Part shown: positions 8,142 to 15,423 of the stretch, one piece after another
How the letters are laid out: every line of letters starts with the position of its first letter
Position numbering within the stretch: position 1 is the first letter of the stretch
Notes under the pieces: model-generated
What the model saw: the letters and a program-made list of their open reading frames with translations, nothing else
Databases searched by the model: none
What the model was told of the DNA's origin: nothing
NCBI GenBank assembly: GCA_016295665.1
Contig: JAEDKS010000011.1
Location: 1-26,425 of the forward strand
Direction of reading: 5' to 3'
Source: Clostridia bacterium
Lineage (GTDB): Bacteria > Bacillota > Clostridia > Christensenellales > Aristaeellaceae
DNA length: 26,425 nt
Translations under genes and position numbers: made by a program

Positions 8142-9146
8142 ATGCAGTATGTCATTCTTGACCTGGAGTGGAATCAGCCGCTCTCCTACCAGAGCCGAAC
8201 CTACCGCGAGGTGGGCAGCCGGCTGATCTTTGAAATGATCCAAATCGGCGCGGTGAAGGTGAACGAGGCCATGGAGGTGGTGGACAGCATCTCCATCCCG
8301 ATTCAGCCCACCCACTATGTGAAAATCCATCCCCGCATCCGCCGCATGACCGGGCTGGGCCCGGAGGAGCTGGCGGACGCGCCCCGGTTCTCCGAGGCCA
8401 TGGCGCAGTTTGAAGGCTGGTGCGGCGAGGACTACGCGCTCCTGACCTGGGGCTGCGACGACGTGAGCGTTCTGCAGCAGAATCTGGATTTCTTCGGCTA
8501 TCAGGCCAAGCTGCCGCCCCTGTGCGACATCCAGAAGCTGTTCAGCGAGGTGCACAAGCTCAAGGAGCGGGCCGGGCTCAAGCTGGCGATGGAGATGCTG
8601 GACATCCAGCCCGATGAGAATCGGGCCTTCCACAACGCGGTGCATGACGCCTACTACACGGCGCTGGTGTTTGCCACCCTGCCCGATCCCCGGGCGGTGC
8701 TGAACTATCCCCAGCAGCCTAGGCAGCTCATCCACGCGGGCCACGCCTCCCGGCAGAAGCCCCTGGGACAGGAGTTCGACACCATCGAGGAGGCGCTGCA
8801 GTCCGAGCTGGCCCAGAAGCCCCGCTGCCCCGTGTGCAGCAAGCTGGCGACGCTGGACGGGGACTATGTGCCCCAGTGCGCGGACAAGTACATCACCCTG
8901 GCCAAGTGCCGCGCCCACGGCAATCTGCTGTGCCGGCTGCGCTTCCGGGTGAACGACGAGGGCAAGAAGATCGTGAACCTGTCCGTGGCGAAGGCGGCAC
9001 CCTCCAACTGCGCCTATGTGCGCACCAAGCGCATTCAGGTGGCGGAGCGGGATGCCCGCTATGCCGCGGCTCACGGCGGCATGGCCTACGACTATGAGGA
9101 GGCGCTGCTCAACGCGGATCGCTCCTCGATGCCCTTTGAGGACTGA
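8142..9146 (+). CDS. DEDDh 3'-5' exonuclease with C-terminal cysteine cluster (KapD-like)
   Basis: This 334-residue protein has an N-terminal DEDDh exonuclease domain (about residues 1-185). It starts with ILDLEW, giving metal ligands Asp7 and Glu9, then has TWGCDDVSVL and ends with FHNAVHDAYYTA, which carries the His and final Asp. It resembles RNase T/DnaQ-type enzymes and the KapD group. The second half (about 215-334) is unusual. It carries Cys229, Cys232, Cys246, Cys256 and Cys264 in a CxxC-type arrangement that could bind zinc, followed by a basic stretch. The substrate, RNA or DNA, cannot be told. The start has AAGGAAAGG 12 nt upstream. The gene lies 57 nt after the flavoprotein and 18 nt before the kinase. 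Confidence 0.88.
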   Translation: MQYVILDLEWNQPLSYQSRTYREVGSRLIFEMIQIGAVKVNEAMEVVDSISIPIQPTHYVKIHPRIRRMTGLGPEELADAPRFSEAMAQFEGWCGEDYALLTWGCDDVSVLQQNLDFFGYQAKLPPLCDIQKLFSEVHKLKERAGLKLAMEMLDIQPDENRAFHNAVHDAYYTALVFATLPDPRAVLNYPQQPRQLIHAGHASRQKPLGQEFDTIEEALQSELAQKPRCPVCSKLATLDGDYVPQCADKYITLAKCRAHGNLLCRLRFRVNDEGKKIVNLSVAKAAPSNCAYVRTKRIQVAERDARYAAAHGGMAYDYEEALLNADRSSMPFED

Positions 9147-9164
9147 TACCGGAGGATGATCCCC

Positions 9165-10085
9165 ATGAAGCAGCTGTTGTTCATCGGCTCCACCGTGGCG
9201 GACGTGGTGGTGCGCATTCCCTTCCTGCCCCGGACGGGCGAGGATCTGCACGTCTCCGCGCAGCACACCTCGCTGGGCGGGTGCGCCTGTAATGCCTTCC
9301 TGGCGGCCCGCCGGGCGGGACAGGCGGCCTGTACGCTGTTCTCGCCGGTGGGCAGCGGCGTGTGGGGGGACTGGGTGCAGGGCGCTCTGGAGAAGCGGGG
9401 CATCCGCACGCCCATCCCCCGGGTGCAGACGCCCAGCGGCTGCTGCTACTGTCTGGTGGAGGACGACGGCGAACGCACCTTCCTGAGCCATCACGGCGCG
9501 GAGTATCTGTTCGAGGCGGCGTGGTTCGATGCCATCGACCTGCGGGACTACGCGGGCGTGTACCTGTGCGGTCTGGAGGTGGAGGAAACCACCGGCGATG
9601 TGGTCATCTCCGCCCTGGAGAGCGAAGCGCCCCGGCGGCTGTACTTCGCGCCCGGGCCCCGCATCTGCCGCATCCGCCCGGAGAAGCTGGCCCGGGTCAT
9701 GGCGCTGCATCCCGTGCTGCACCTGAACGCCTCGGAGGCTGCCGCCTTCACCGGCACCGAGGAGCTGGCCCGGGCCGCCGGGCTGCTGCATGACATCACG
9801 GACAACGACGTGGTCATCACCCTGGGCGAGCAGGGCGCGCTGGTGCTGGATGGCATGGGCTGCCGGGTGATTCCCGGCGTGCCGGCGCAGGTGGTGGACA
9901 CCATCGGCGCGGGGGATGCCCACATCGGCACCATCATGGCGGCGGAGGCGGACGGCCTGCCCTTGGGCGAGGCCGTGCAGCTGGCGAACCGGGTGTCCGC
10001 GGCGGTGGTGTCCACGGCGGGCGCGGAGCTGCCGGAGGAGAAGTGGACGGAGGTGCTGGGCGGCTGGCGGGCGGCCCGGACATAA
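9165..10085 (+). CDS. PfkB-family carbohydrate kinase
   Basis: This 306-residue ribokinase-fold kinase phosphorylates a sugar or nucleoside with ATP. The N-terminal signature region LFIGSTVADVVVRIPFLPRTG and SLGGCACNAFLAARRAG forms the substrate lid and pocket. The C-terminal signature is DTIGAGDAHIG, with Asp251 as the expected catalytic base, and VVITLGEQGALV is the ATP-site strand. The exact substrate is not readable. An ATG at 9156 is in frame, but it directly abuts the GGAGG at 9151-9155. The start at 9165 has a proper 9-nt spacer, so I chose it. Position in the same run as an RpiR-type regulator suggests sugar-linked control. Confidence 0.92.
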   Translation: MKQLLFIGSTVADVVVRIPFLPRTGEDLHVSAQHTSLGGCACNAFLAARRAGQAACTLFSPVGSGVWGDWVQGALEKRGIRTPIPRVQTPSGCCYCLVEDDGERTFLSHHGAEYLFEAAWFDAIDLRDYAGVYLCGLEVEETTGDVVISALESEAPRRLYFAPGPRICRIRPEKLARVMALHPVLHLNASEAAAFTGTEELARAAGLLHDITDNDVVITLGEQGALVLDGMGCRVIPGVPAQVVDTIGAGDAHIGTIMAAEADGLPLGEAVQLANRVSAAVVSTAGAELPEEKWTEVLGGWRAART

Positions 10086-10120
10086 GCTAAAGAAGCAAAC
10101 AGCGGAGGAAGCGTGTGGCC

Positions 10121-10597
10121 ATGACCAGTATTGAGCATGTACGGGAATACCTGAAGCAGTTCGGCGCCGAGGAGCGCGTGCTGGAGTTTGACGTGTCCAG
10201 CGCCACGGTGGAGCTGGCGGCGCAGGCGCTGGGATGCGAGAGCGGGCGCATCGCCAAGACTCTGTCCTTCATGGCGGGGGAGCAGCCCGTGTTCATCGTG
10301 GCGGCGGGGGACTGCCGCATCGACAACCGGAAGTACAAGCAGCAGTTCGGCTGCAAGGCGCGGATGATGACCGCAGAGGAGCTGGAGAGCCTGACCGGGC
10401 TTCACTTCGGCGGCGTGTGCCCCTTCGGGCTGCCGGAGGCGGTGGCGGTCTATCTGGATGTGAGCCTGCGGGCCTATGACCATGTGTACCCCGCCTGCGG
10501 CAGCAGCAACAGCGCCATCCGCGTCACCTGCGAGGAGCTGGAGCGCTTCAGTCGGTGCCGGGGCTGGGTGGACGTGGGCAAGGAGCCCGCCTGCTGA
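10121..10597 (+). CDS. YbaK/EbsC-family aminoacyl-tRNA deacylase
   Basis: This 158-residue single-domain protein belongs to the YbaK/ProRS-INS editing family, which hydrolyses mischarged tRNA such as Cys- or Ala-tRNA(Pro). Visible features are GRIAKTLSF with the conserved Lys46, FIVAAGDCRIDNRKYKQQFG, GGVCPFGLPEAVAVYLDVSL with the GxxxPFG loop, and YPACGSSNSAIRVT. The length is usual. Two starts are possible. ATG at 10121 lies 12 nt after GGAGG (10104-10108), and GTG at 10115 lies 6 nt after it and would add two residues. It is the last gene of the plus-strand run starting at 5987. No clear terminator follows. Confidence 0.92.
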   Translation: MTSIEHVREYLKQFGAEERVLEFDVSSATVELAAQALGCESGRIAKTLSFMAGEQPVFIVAAGDCRIDNRKYKQQFGCKARMMTAEELESLTGLHFGGVCPFGLPEAVAVYLDVSLRAYDHVYPACGSSNSAIRVTCEELERFSRCRGWVDVGKEPAC

Positions 10598-10660
10598 GGA
10601 AAAATGGGAAAACTCTCATCCATTTCTAATCATTCCTACCTCGATTTCCCATGAATTTTC

Positions 10661-10669
10661 TGCTATGAT
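10661..10669 (+). promoter_or_regulatory. Extended -10 promoter of the small membrane protein gene
   Basis: TGCTATGAT is an extended -10 element (TGn plus TATGAT). The -35 position (about 10641-10646, TCGATT) is poor, as expected for this promoter type. The inverted repeat ATGGGAAA (10604-10611) / TTTCCCAT (10645-10652) flanks the -35 zone. A third copy, ATGGGAAAA, lies at 10742-10750 over the ribosome site. Confidence 0.6.
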
Positions 10670-10677
10670 AGGATCAC

Positions 10678-10739
10678 AGGCGGATGGTGAACCGCCTGAA
10701 GGCAGAGGGCCCGGCCGGATGGGGCCGGGCACGACTGCC
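10678..10739 (+). other. Structured 5' leader RNA of the small membrane protein gene
   Basis: Starting almost at the predicted transcription start there are two stem structures. AGGCGG (10678-10683) pairs with CCGCCT (10692-10697) around the loop ATGGTGAA. Then GGCAG (10701-10705) pairs with CTGCC (10735-10739) and encloses GCCCGGCC (10709-10716) / GGCCGGGC (10723-10730). No T tract follows, so this is not a terminator. It may stabilise the mRNA or be a regulatory leader. I do not recognise a known riboswitch. Confidence 0.5.
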
Positions 10740-10762
10740 GAATGGGAAAAGGAGAATGTGAA

Positions 10763-11044
10763 ATGTTTGAACTGTTGGCGCTCCCCTTCAAGGCTGTGTT
10801 CGGTCTTGTGAAGCTGGGATTTCAGTTGTTCTTCGGGCTGTTCCACGGCGTGTTCAGCCTGGTGTTCGGCCTCATCGGCCTGGCCTTTGGGCTCTTCAAG
10901 GGGCTGTTCGGTCTGGTGGCGGTGGGCGCCGTGATCGCGTTTGTGGCCTATATGTTCAACAAGGGCTTCACCAGCGGCAAAAAGAGGGAGCAGGTGGTGG
11001 ACTGCGACGAGGAGTTCACCAGCTACTTCCATCAGAGCCGCTAA
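10763..11044 (+). CDS. Small hydrophobic membrane protein with repeated Phe-Gly-Leu motifs
   Basis: This 93-residue protein is not one I recognise. Residues 1-65 are almost entirely hydrophobic, and the triplet FGL recurs at residues 13, 24, 35, 42 and 49, with spacing 11, 11, 7 and 7. That pattern suggests a hydrophobic helix or hairpin with glycine faces that may self-associate in the membrane. After residue 65 there is a basic patch (GKKRE) and an acidic soluble tail. An ATG at 10742 is in frame, but AAAAGGAG (10747-10754) with an 8-nt spacer selects the ATG at 10763. It is a single-gene unit with its own promoter and a strong terminator. Function is unknown; a pore-like or membrane-organising role would be speculation. 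Confidence 0.8.
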   Translation: MFELLALPFKAVFGLVKLGFQLFFGLFHGVFSLVFGLIGLAFGLFKGLFGLVAVGAVIAFVAYMFNKGFTSGKKREQVVDCDEEFTSYFHQSR

Positions 11045-11073
11045 AGCACGGGATGCGTGAACGACGCCCCGGG

Positions 11074-11110
11074 GCCGCAGGACGAGGGTTCGTTCTGCGG
11101 CTTTCCTTTT
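11074..11110 (+). terminator. Strong intrinsic terminator after the small membrane protein gene
   Basis: A 12-bp stem (11074-11085 with 11090-11101, one G-U pair) closes the tetraloop GGGT and is followed by TTTCCTTTT. It separates the small membrane protein unit from the AAA+ ATPase unit. Confidence 0.9.
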
Positions 11111-11132
11111 GACGGCGCCGCAAACGTTTTCC

Positions 11133-11162
11133 TTGACAGAACCCGCGCCTGTGCGCTATCAT
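11133..11162 (+). promoter_or_regulatory. Sigma-A promoter of the AAA+ ATPase unit
   Basis: TTGACA (11133-11138) and TATCAT (11157-11162) are 18 bp apart. Transcription would start near 11169, leaving a GC-rich leader of about 70 nt before the ATPase ATG. I saw no CIRCE (HrcA) or CtsR-type heat-shock repeat there. Confidence 0.8.
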
Positions 11163-11237
11163 ATGGAAAACGGCGAATCGCGGGCGTGACGGGCCGCGGG
11201 CGGGACGACACAATGGATGGATAGAGGAGTGACGACC

Positions 11238-13130
11238 ATGGAACCGTTGATTTCCAAGTGGCACCGGGAGCTGGAGCTGTTCAGTGCCATCAAGCCCATG
11301 CTGATCCTGGAGGGGAATGTGCTGGATCAGTACCGCTACCCGGTGGCGGGCTCCATTCCGGAGGACGAGCTGGTGCCGCTGCCCCGGTATCTGCAGGGGT
11401 TCTTTGCCGACCTGGGGTATGAGCAGGTGGTGTTCTACTCCAACCTGTTCGGCTTCGTGAACCCCTACGCGCCACGGATGCTGGAGCGCTTCGCCCAGCA
11501 GAACGGCGTGAAGGCCGAGGGCGGCGTGATCCCCGCAGAGTTCAAGGGCAACTCGGCGGACACGGCCCCCAACATCATCCGCCGGGCCATGGCGCAGCAG
11601 TCCGCCGCCACCGTGACCGTGCTGGAGCTGGCGAGCCACTACATCACCACCCCCGAGCGCATGGACCAGAACGACGTGAACAGCTTCAACCTGCTCCTGC
11701 AGGCGGCGCTGTCCGCGTCCGTGGTGCGCACCAGCCAGGGCAGAAGGCAGAATCTGCTGGTGCTGCTGGTGAACAAGCTCAATGACCTGCCGGCGTGGTT
11801 CTATCTGAACAACCCGGTGTGCAAGACCATCACCCTGGATGCCCCCGACCGGGAGGAGCGCAAGCGGCTCATGTGCGGCAACGCCTTCGCCACCTTCTTC
11901 GACTCCACGGTGTATCGCACCGACATGCCCTACTACCGGCAGCATCCCGAGGAGCTGGAGCGGCTGCGGGAGAAGTTCGTGGGCCTGACCGAGGGGCTGA
12001 CCTTCACCGAGCTGGATGCCATGCGCCGCCTGAGCAAGCAGGAGTGCACCCCCATCCGGGAGCTGTGCAGCGTGGTGGATCTGTACAAGTACGGCATCAA
12101 GGAGAACCCCTGGGAGCAGCTGTCCATGGACAGCCTGCGCACCGCCAGGCAGGACTTCGAGAAGCGCATCAAGGGTCAGGACGCGGCGCTGGAGCGCACA
12201 CTGGACGTGGTGAAGCGCGCCGTGACGGGCATGAACGGCCTGTCCTCCTCCTCCACCGCCAAGCCCAAGGGCGTGCTGTTCTTTGCCGGCCCCACGGGCA
12301 CCGGCAAGACCGAGACCGCCAAGGCGCTGGCGGAGAAGCTGTTCGGGGACGAGTCCGCCTGCATCCGCTTCGACATGAGCGAATACGGGCAGAGCCACTC
12401 CGACCAGAAGCTGATGGGCGCACCGCCCGGCTACGTGGGCTACGAGGCCGGCGGTCAGCTGACCAACGCGGTGAAGAAGAACCCCTTCGCCATCCTGCTC
12501 TTTGACGAGATCGAGAAGGCCCATCCCACCATTCTGGATAAGTTCCTCCAGATTCTGGAGGACGGGCGCATGACCGACGGACAGGGCAACACGGTGTACT
12601 TCTCCGAGACCATCATCATCTTCACCAGCAACCTGGGCATGTATGTGAAGGATGAGTTCGGGCGCCGGGTGCAGAACGTGACCATGGACATGAGCTACAG
12701 CGAGGTGGAGGACGCCATCCGGCAGGCCATCGACGATTACTTCAAGCTGGAGCTGGGCCGCCCGGAGATTCTCAACCGCATCGGCGAGAACATCGTGGTG
12801 TTCGACTTCATCCGGCAGGAGGCGGGCGAAGCCATCCTGCGGGCGCAGGTGAACAAGATCATCCGCCGCATGGACGAGCAGAAGCGCATCGTCATCACCG
12901 TCACCGACGAGGCCTACGATCAGCTGCGGCAGGCCGCGCTGGCCGACCTGAGCAACGGCGGACGCGGCGTGGGCAATCAGGTGGAGGCGCTGCTCATCAA
13001 CCCCCTGTCCCGCTGGCTGTTTGACCACGGCGTGACCGGGAACGCCCGGGTGGAGATCACCGCCTTTGACACCGCGGCGAGGCCCGCCTCGCTGACCTGT
13101 CAGGTACTGGAGGAGGAGAAGCATGAGTAA
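11238..13130 (+). CDS. ClpB-like tandem AAA+ ATPase with degenerate first domain
   Basis: This 630-residue protein has a complete C-terminal Clp/Hsp100 D2-type module (about residues 310-625). It shows Walker A GPTGTGKT (351-358), pore loop PPGYVGYEAGGQL, Walker B LLFDEIEKAHP with Asp423/Glu424, sensor 1 IIIFTSNLG, the arginine-finger region RPEILNRIG, and the small-domain motif GGRGVGNQVE. The N-terminal half (about 15-295) looks like a second AAA domain that has lost its P-loop. It keeps a core strand LILEGNV, a sensor-1-like NLLVLLVNKLNDLP strand and a lid-like helical part, but no GxxxxGKT. No ClpB coiled-coil M-domain and no LGF/IGF ClpP-docking loop are seen, so a protease-independent remodelling role is inferred. 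GAGGAG 8 nt upstream selects this start over an ATG at 11217. It overlaps the next gene by 8 nt. Confidence 0.88.
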   Translation: MEPLISKWHRELELFSAIKPMLILEGNVLDQYRYPVAGSIPEDELVPLPRYLQGFFADLGYEQVVFYSNLFGFVNPYAPRMLERFAQQNGVKAEGGVIPAEFKGNSADTAPNIIRRAMAQQSAATVTVLELASHYITTPERMDQNDVNSFNLLLQAALSASVVRTSQGRRQNLLVLLVNKLNDLPAWFYLNNPVCKTITLDAPDREERKRLMCGNAFATFFDSTVYRTDMPYYRQHPEELERLREKFVGLTEGLTFTELDAMRRLSKQECTPIRELCSVVDLYKYGIKENPWEQLSMDSLRTARQDFEKRIKGQDAALERTLDVVKRAVTGMNGLSSSSTAKPKGVLFFAGPTGTGKTETAKALAEKLFGDESACIRFDMSEYGQSHSDQKLMGAPPGYVGYEAGGQLTNAVKKNPFAILLFDEIEKAHPTILDKFLQILEDGRMTDGQGNTVYFSETIIIFTSNLGMYVKDEFGRRVQNVTMDMSYSEVEDAIRQAIDDYFKLELGRPEILNRIGENIVVFDFIRQEAGEAILRAQVNKIIRRMDEQKRIVITVTDEAYDQLRQAALADLSNGGRGVGNQVEALLINPLSRWLFDHGVTGNARVEITAFDTAARPASLTCQVLEEEKHE

Positions 13131-13806
13131 CGCAGGCAGACCGACCAATCCGCTGGATCAGCTCTACGATATTGTGAACGACCTCTGGGGCGCCTCACAG
13201 CCCGCCGCCGCGCCTGCGGGCACGGCCCCCGGGGAGACGGGCAGGCCCGCGCCCGCTGGCGCCGCTCCGGAGAAGCCCCGGGGCTTTCAGCAGGCGTTCC
13301 CGCCCTTTGAGCACTTCTGGCGCACCGCGGACGAGACCGTGGACTGGACGGAGGCGCTGGCCTACGCATCGCCGCAGGACGGCATCACCTCCCCGGCGCT
13401 GTGGGCCTTCTTCCATGAGCACGCGGAGCAGGTGCTGGCGGGGAACGTGGCGGCCTATGTGGAGGTGCTGCAGCAGGCCAATCCCCTGGGCGACCTGGCG
13501 CCCTACGCCAGCGCCTTCAACGTGCGGGCGGAGAGCGCCGACCGGCTGACCGTGTCCTTCGAGGGACTGGAGCAGTACCTGAACGCGGGGGACGCGGAGC
13601 GCCGGCGCTACCTGGCGGGTATCAGCCTGCGGTGCGCCCGTGACCTGATGGCGCTGCTGCCCGTGTGCGAAACGGTGGTGACCGCCCGGCGGGCCGGCGA
13701 GCAGCTGCTGGAGGTCACTTTCACCCGGCAGGAGCTGCAGAAGGTGCGCTTCTCCGTGGTGGATCCGGTGGCGTTTGTCGAGCGGTGCGGCGGGGTGTTC
13801 GCGTGA
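13123..13806 (+). CDS. Unknown partner protein of the ClpB-like ATPase
   Basis: This 227-residue soluble protein is of no family I recognise. It starts inside the ATPase gene (overlap ATGAGTAA) behind GGAGGAG, so the two products are probably made together. A short N-terminal helix (NPLDQLYDIVNDLWG, about residues 9-23) is followed by a flexible Pro/Ala/Gly linker (about 25-53). A mixed alpha/beta domain of about 170 residues follows, with no visible catalytic motif, signal peptide or membrane segment. The tethered-peptide layout would suit an adaptor or substrate-delivery factor for the ATPase, but this is inference from context and architecture only. Confidence 0.8.
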   Translation: MSNAGRPTNPLDQLYDIVNDLWGASQPAAAPAGTAPGETGRPAPAGAAPEKPRGFQQAFPPFEHFWRTADETVDWTEALAYASPQDGITSPALWAFFHEHAEQVLAGNVAAYVEVLQQANPLGDLAPYASAFNVRAESADRLTVSFEGLEQYLNAGDAERRRYLAGISLRCARDLMALLPVCETVVTARRAGEQLLEVTFTRQELQKVRFSVVDPVAFVERCGGVFA

Positions 13807-14270
13807 TGGAAATCCGTCTGGCTGCGCCGCAGGACATGGATGCGCTGGTCGACCTGCGGCTGGAGATGCTGCGGGAGGTCAACCATCTGCCGGCGGGGTA
13901 TGCCTTTGACCGGGAATTTGTGCGCCGCACCCGGGCCTGCTTCCGCGACCCGCGCCACGCGTGGGCGATGGCGGTGGCGGACGGGCAGTGCGTGGGCTGT
14001 GCCACGCTCTGCGCCATGGCGCTGCTGCCCACCTTTGACCACCCCTCGGGCCTCCGGGGGCACCTGATGAACGTGTACACCTGCCCGGCGTGGCGGCGGC
14101 AGGGCATCGGCAGGCAGCTGGTGGCGCTGCTGGTGGAGGAAGGACGGCGGCGGGGCATGACGGAGATCAGCCTGGACGCCACCGAGGACGGGCGGCAGCT
14201 GTATCGTGCCCTGGGCTTCCGGGACAACGCCGAGGGCATGGTGCTGGCGCTGTGCGAAAAGAGAACATGA
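13806..14270 (+). CDS. GNAT-family N-acetyltransferase
   Basis: This 154-residue protein has the GNAT fold. Beta strand 4 and the acetyl-CoA pyrophosphate loop read LMNVYTCPAWRRQGIGRQLV (R/Q-x-x-G-x-G), followed by EEGRRRGMTEISLDAT and the C-terminal LYRALGFRD, typical of the family. The ATG overlaps the stop of the preceding gene by one base (TGATG), so it probably belongs to the same transcript as the AAA+ ATPase. Whether it acts in the same pathway is unknown. The acceptor substrate cannot be told. Open reading frame continues upstream in frame, but nothing there looks like a GNAT start. Confidence 0.9.
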   Translation: MEIRLAAPQDMDALVDLRLEMLREVNHLPAGYAFDREFVRRTRACFRDPRHAWAMAVADGQCVGCATLCAMALLPTFDHPSGLRGHLMNVYTCPAWRRQGIGRQLVALLVEEGRRRGMTEISLDATEDGRQLYRALGFRDNAEGMVLALCEKRT

Positions 14271-14288
14271 CACCAGATTTTTCCGGAA

Positions 14289-14311
14289 CCGGGATGCTTT
14301 GGGGCACCCGG
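14289..14311 (+). terminator. Terminator-like hairpin after the GNAT gene
   Basis: CCGGG-A-TGC pairs with GCA-CCCGG around a 6-nt loop, with a single bulged A, and is followed by CCCGTTTCATT. The stem is good but the T tract is weak. It lies between the ATPase-GNAT unit and the secreted SH3-like gene. Confidence 0.35.
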
Positions 14312-14356
14312 CCCGTTTCATTGTCAGAGGAACCCAACGACGGAAGGAGACTGACC

Positions 14357-15361
14357 ATGAGAAAGCTGCCTGCCCTGATCGTCACCGTGCTGCTGGCCCT
14401 GTCCCTGGGACACACGGCCTGCGCCGAGCCCCTGTCCATGTACCGGGACGACTGGCTTCCCACAAACCAGCGGGCGATGCTCTACCTGGCGGATGTGCCC
14501 TGCATGTGGGGTCAGGAGACCGTTGACCTCGAGCGGCAGGAGCTGCTGCCCGTGTACGCCTACCCGTCCGGGGAGGGCTGGCGGGGCGCGGAGGGGAAGG
14601 CGGCTGTCAGCCTGGCGGAGCCCTTCACCGCGCTGTGCTGGTCGGAGGACGGGGCGTGGCTGCTGATCGACTACGAGGTCAGCGGCGGTCACCGCATCGG
14701 CTATATCCGCTGCCCGGAGGGGGTGCAGGTGCCGGTGGCCACGCTGTATCCGCTGCACATTCCGCTGCGGCTGACGAAGGACTTCTCCGTCACCGATGAC
14801 CCCAACGACAGCATCCGCACGATCGCCTCGCTGAAGGCGGGCGACACGGTGGACGTGCTGGGGTACACCAATGCGAGCTGGGCGTACATCGAGCTGACCA
14901 TCGACGGGAAGCCCGCCCGGGGCTTCCTGCCCATGGCGGTGCTGGAGACCCCCGAGGAAACGCCCTGCCCCGATGTGGCTGCCCGCCTGAAGGGCACCTG
15001 GCGCTTCATCGGCGGGGCCGAGGTGCTGGGAGACGGCGCGGTGTTCGACGGGGAGGGGCTGCTGCAGATGGGCGTGTCGCAGGACACGGAGGTGTTCCCC
15101 CCGGAGGCACTGGTGATTCCCATGGACAGCGAGCCCTGCAGCTACATCGTGTACGAGAACGGCCTGGGGGAGAAGCGCTATCCGGGCTGCGACTACATCC
15201 TGGAGGTCAGTCGCGGGGAGAGCCTGTCCCGCTACGGGCTGCAGATGTACGAGCCCGGGGAGACCTATGAGCGGGAAACCCTTGGGCTGATCATCTCAGA
15301 GGGCGGTGGCGGCGGCTATGAGCGCGCCGACGAGGTTCCGGTCACGCGGGCACCGGATTGA
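14357..15361 (+). CDS. Secreted protein with SH3-like domains
   Basis: This 334-residue exported protein has a clear Sec signal peptide (about residues 1-23: basic start, Leu/Val core, small-residue cleavage site around HTACA-EP). Two segments look like bacterial SH3 repeats. The first is about 65-118, with a WLLIDYEV core and YIRC end. The second, about 142-196, is clearer, with TIASLKAGDTVDVLGYTNASWAYIEL in two blocks and a GFLPM end. The C-terminal 130 residues are of unknown fold. SH3b domains often bind peptidoglycan or mediate surface contacts, so an envelope or extracellular role is likely. AAGGAGA 6 nt upstream fixes the start. The gene ends just before a bidirectional terminator. Confidence 0.82.
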   Translation: MRKLPALIVTVLLALSLGHTACAEPLSMYRDDWLPTNQRAMLYLADVPCMWGQETVDLERQELLPVYAYPSGEGWRGAEGKAAVSLAEPFTALCWSEDGAWLLIDYEVSGGHRIGYIRCPEGVQVPVATLYPLHIPLRLTKDFSVTDDPNDSIRTIASLKAGDTVDVLGYTNASWAYIELTIDGKPARGFLPMAVLETPEETPCPDVAARLKGTWRFIGGAEVLGDGAVFDGEGLLQMGVSQDTEVFPPEALVIPMDSEPCSYIVYENGLGEKRYPGCDYILEVSRGESLSRYGLQMYEPGETYERETLGLIISEGGGGGYERADEVPVTRAPD

Positions 15362-15378
15362 GCGCGGGAGAGCAACTC

Positions 15379-15406
15379 AAAAAAGTGGCATCAGCCACTT
15401 TTTTTT
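15379..15406. terminator. Bidirectional intrinsic terminator
   Basis: A nearly symmetric hairpin, AAAAAAGTGGC (15379-15389), ATCA loop, GCCACTTTTTT (15394-15404), has T tracts on both strands. It lies between the convergent SH3-like gene (plus) and GNAT gene (minus) and should stop both transcripts. Confidence 0.93.
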
Positions 15407-15423
15407 GGTGCGCGGTGCGGCGC

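Noticed and set aside
6792..9923. 1043-codon open frame on the minus strand opposite the flavoprotein, exonuclease and kinase genes
   Set aside because: It is antisense to three well-recognised genes, is His/Arg/Gln/Ala-rich as expected from reverse reading of GC-rich codons, and has no domain motifs.
10678..10739. Fluoride (crcB) riboswitch
   Set aside because: The first hairpin loop ATGGTG resembles that motif, but the conserved ATAAAC linker and the downstream pseudoknot partner are missing, and the gene is not a fluoride exporter.
11110..11237. CIRCE or CtsR heat-shock operator before the ClpB-like gene
   Set aside because: Neither the 9-bp CIRCE inverted repeat nor a GGTCAAA-type CtsR repeat is present.
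11016..13148. 710-codon open frame on the minus strand opposite the AAA+ ATPase
   Set aside because: Antisense artefact of high GC; the plus-strand product has full AAA+ motifs.
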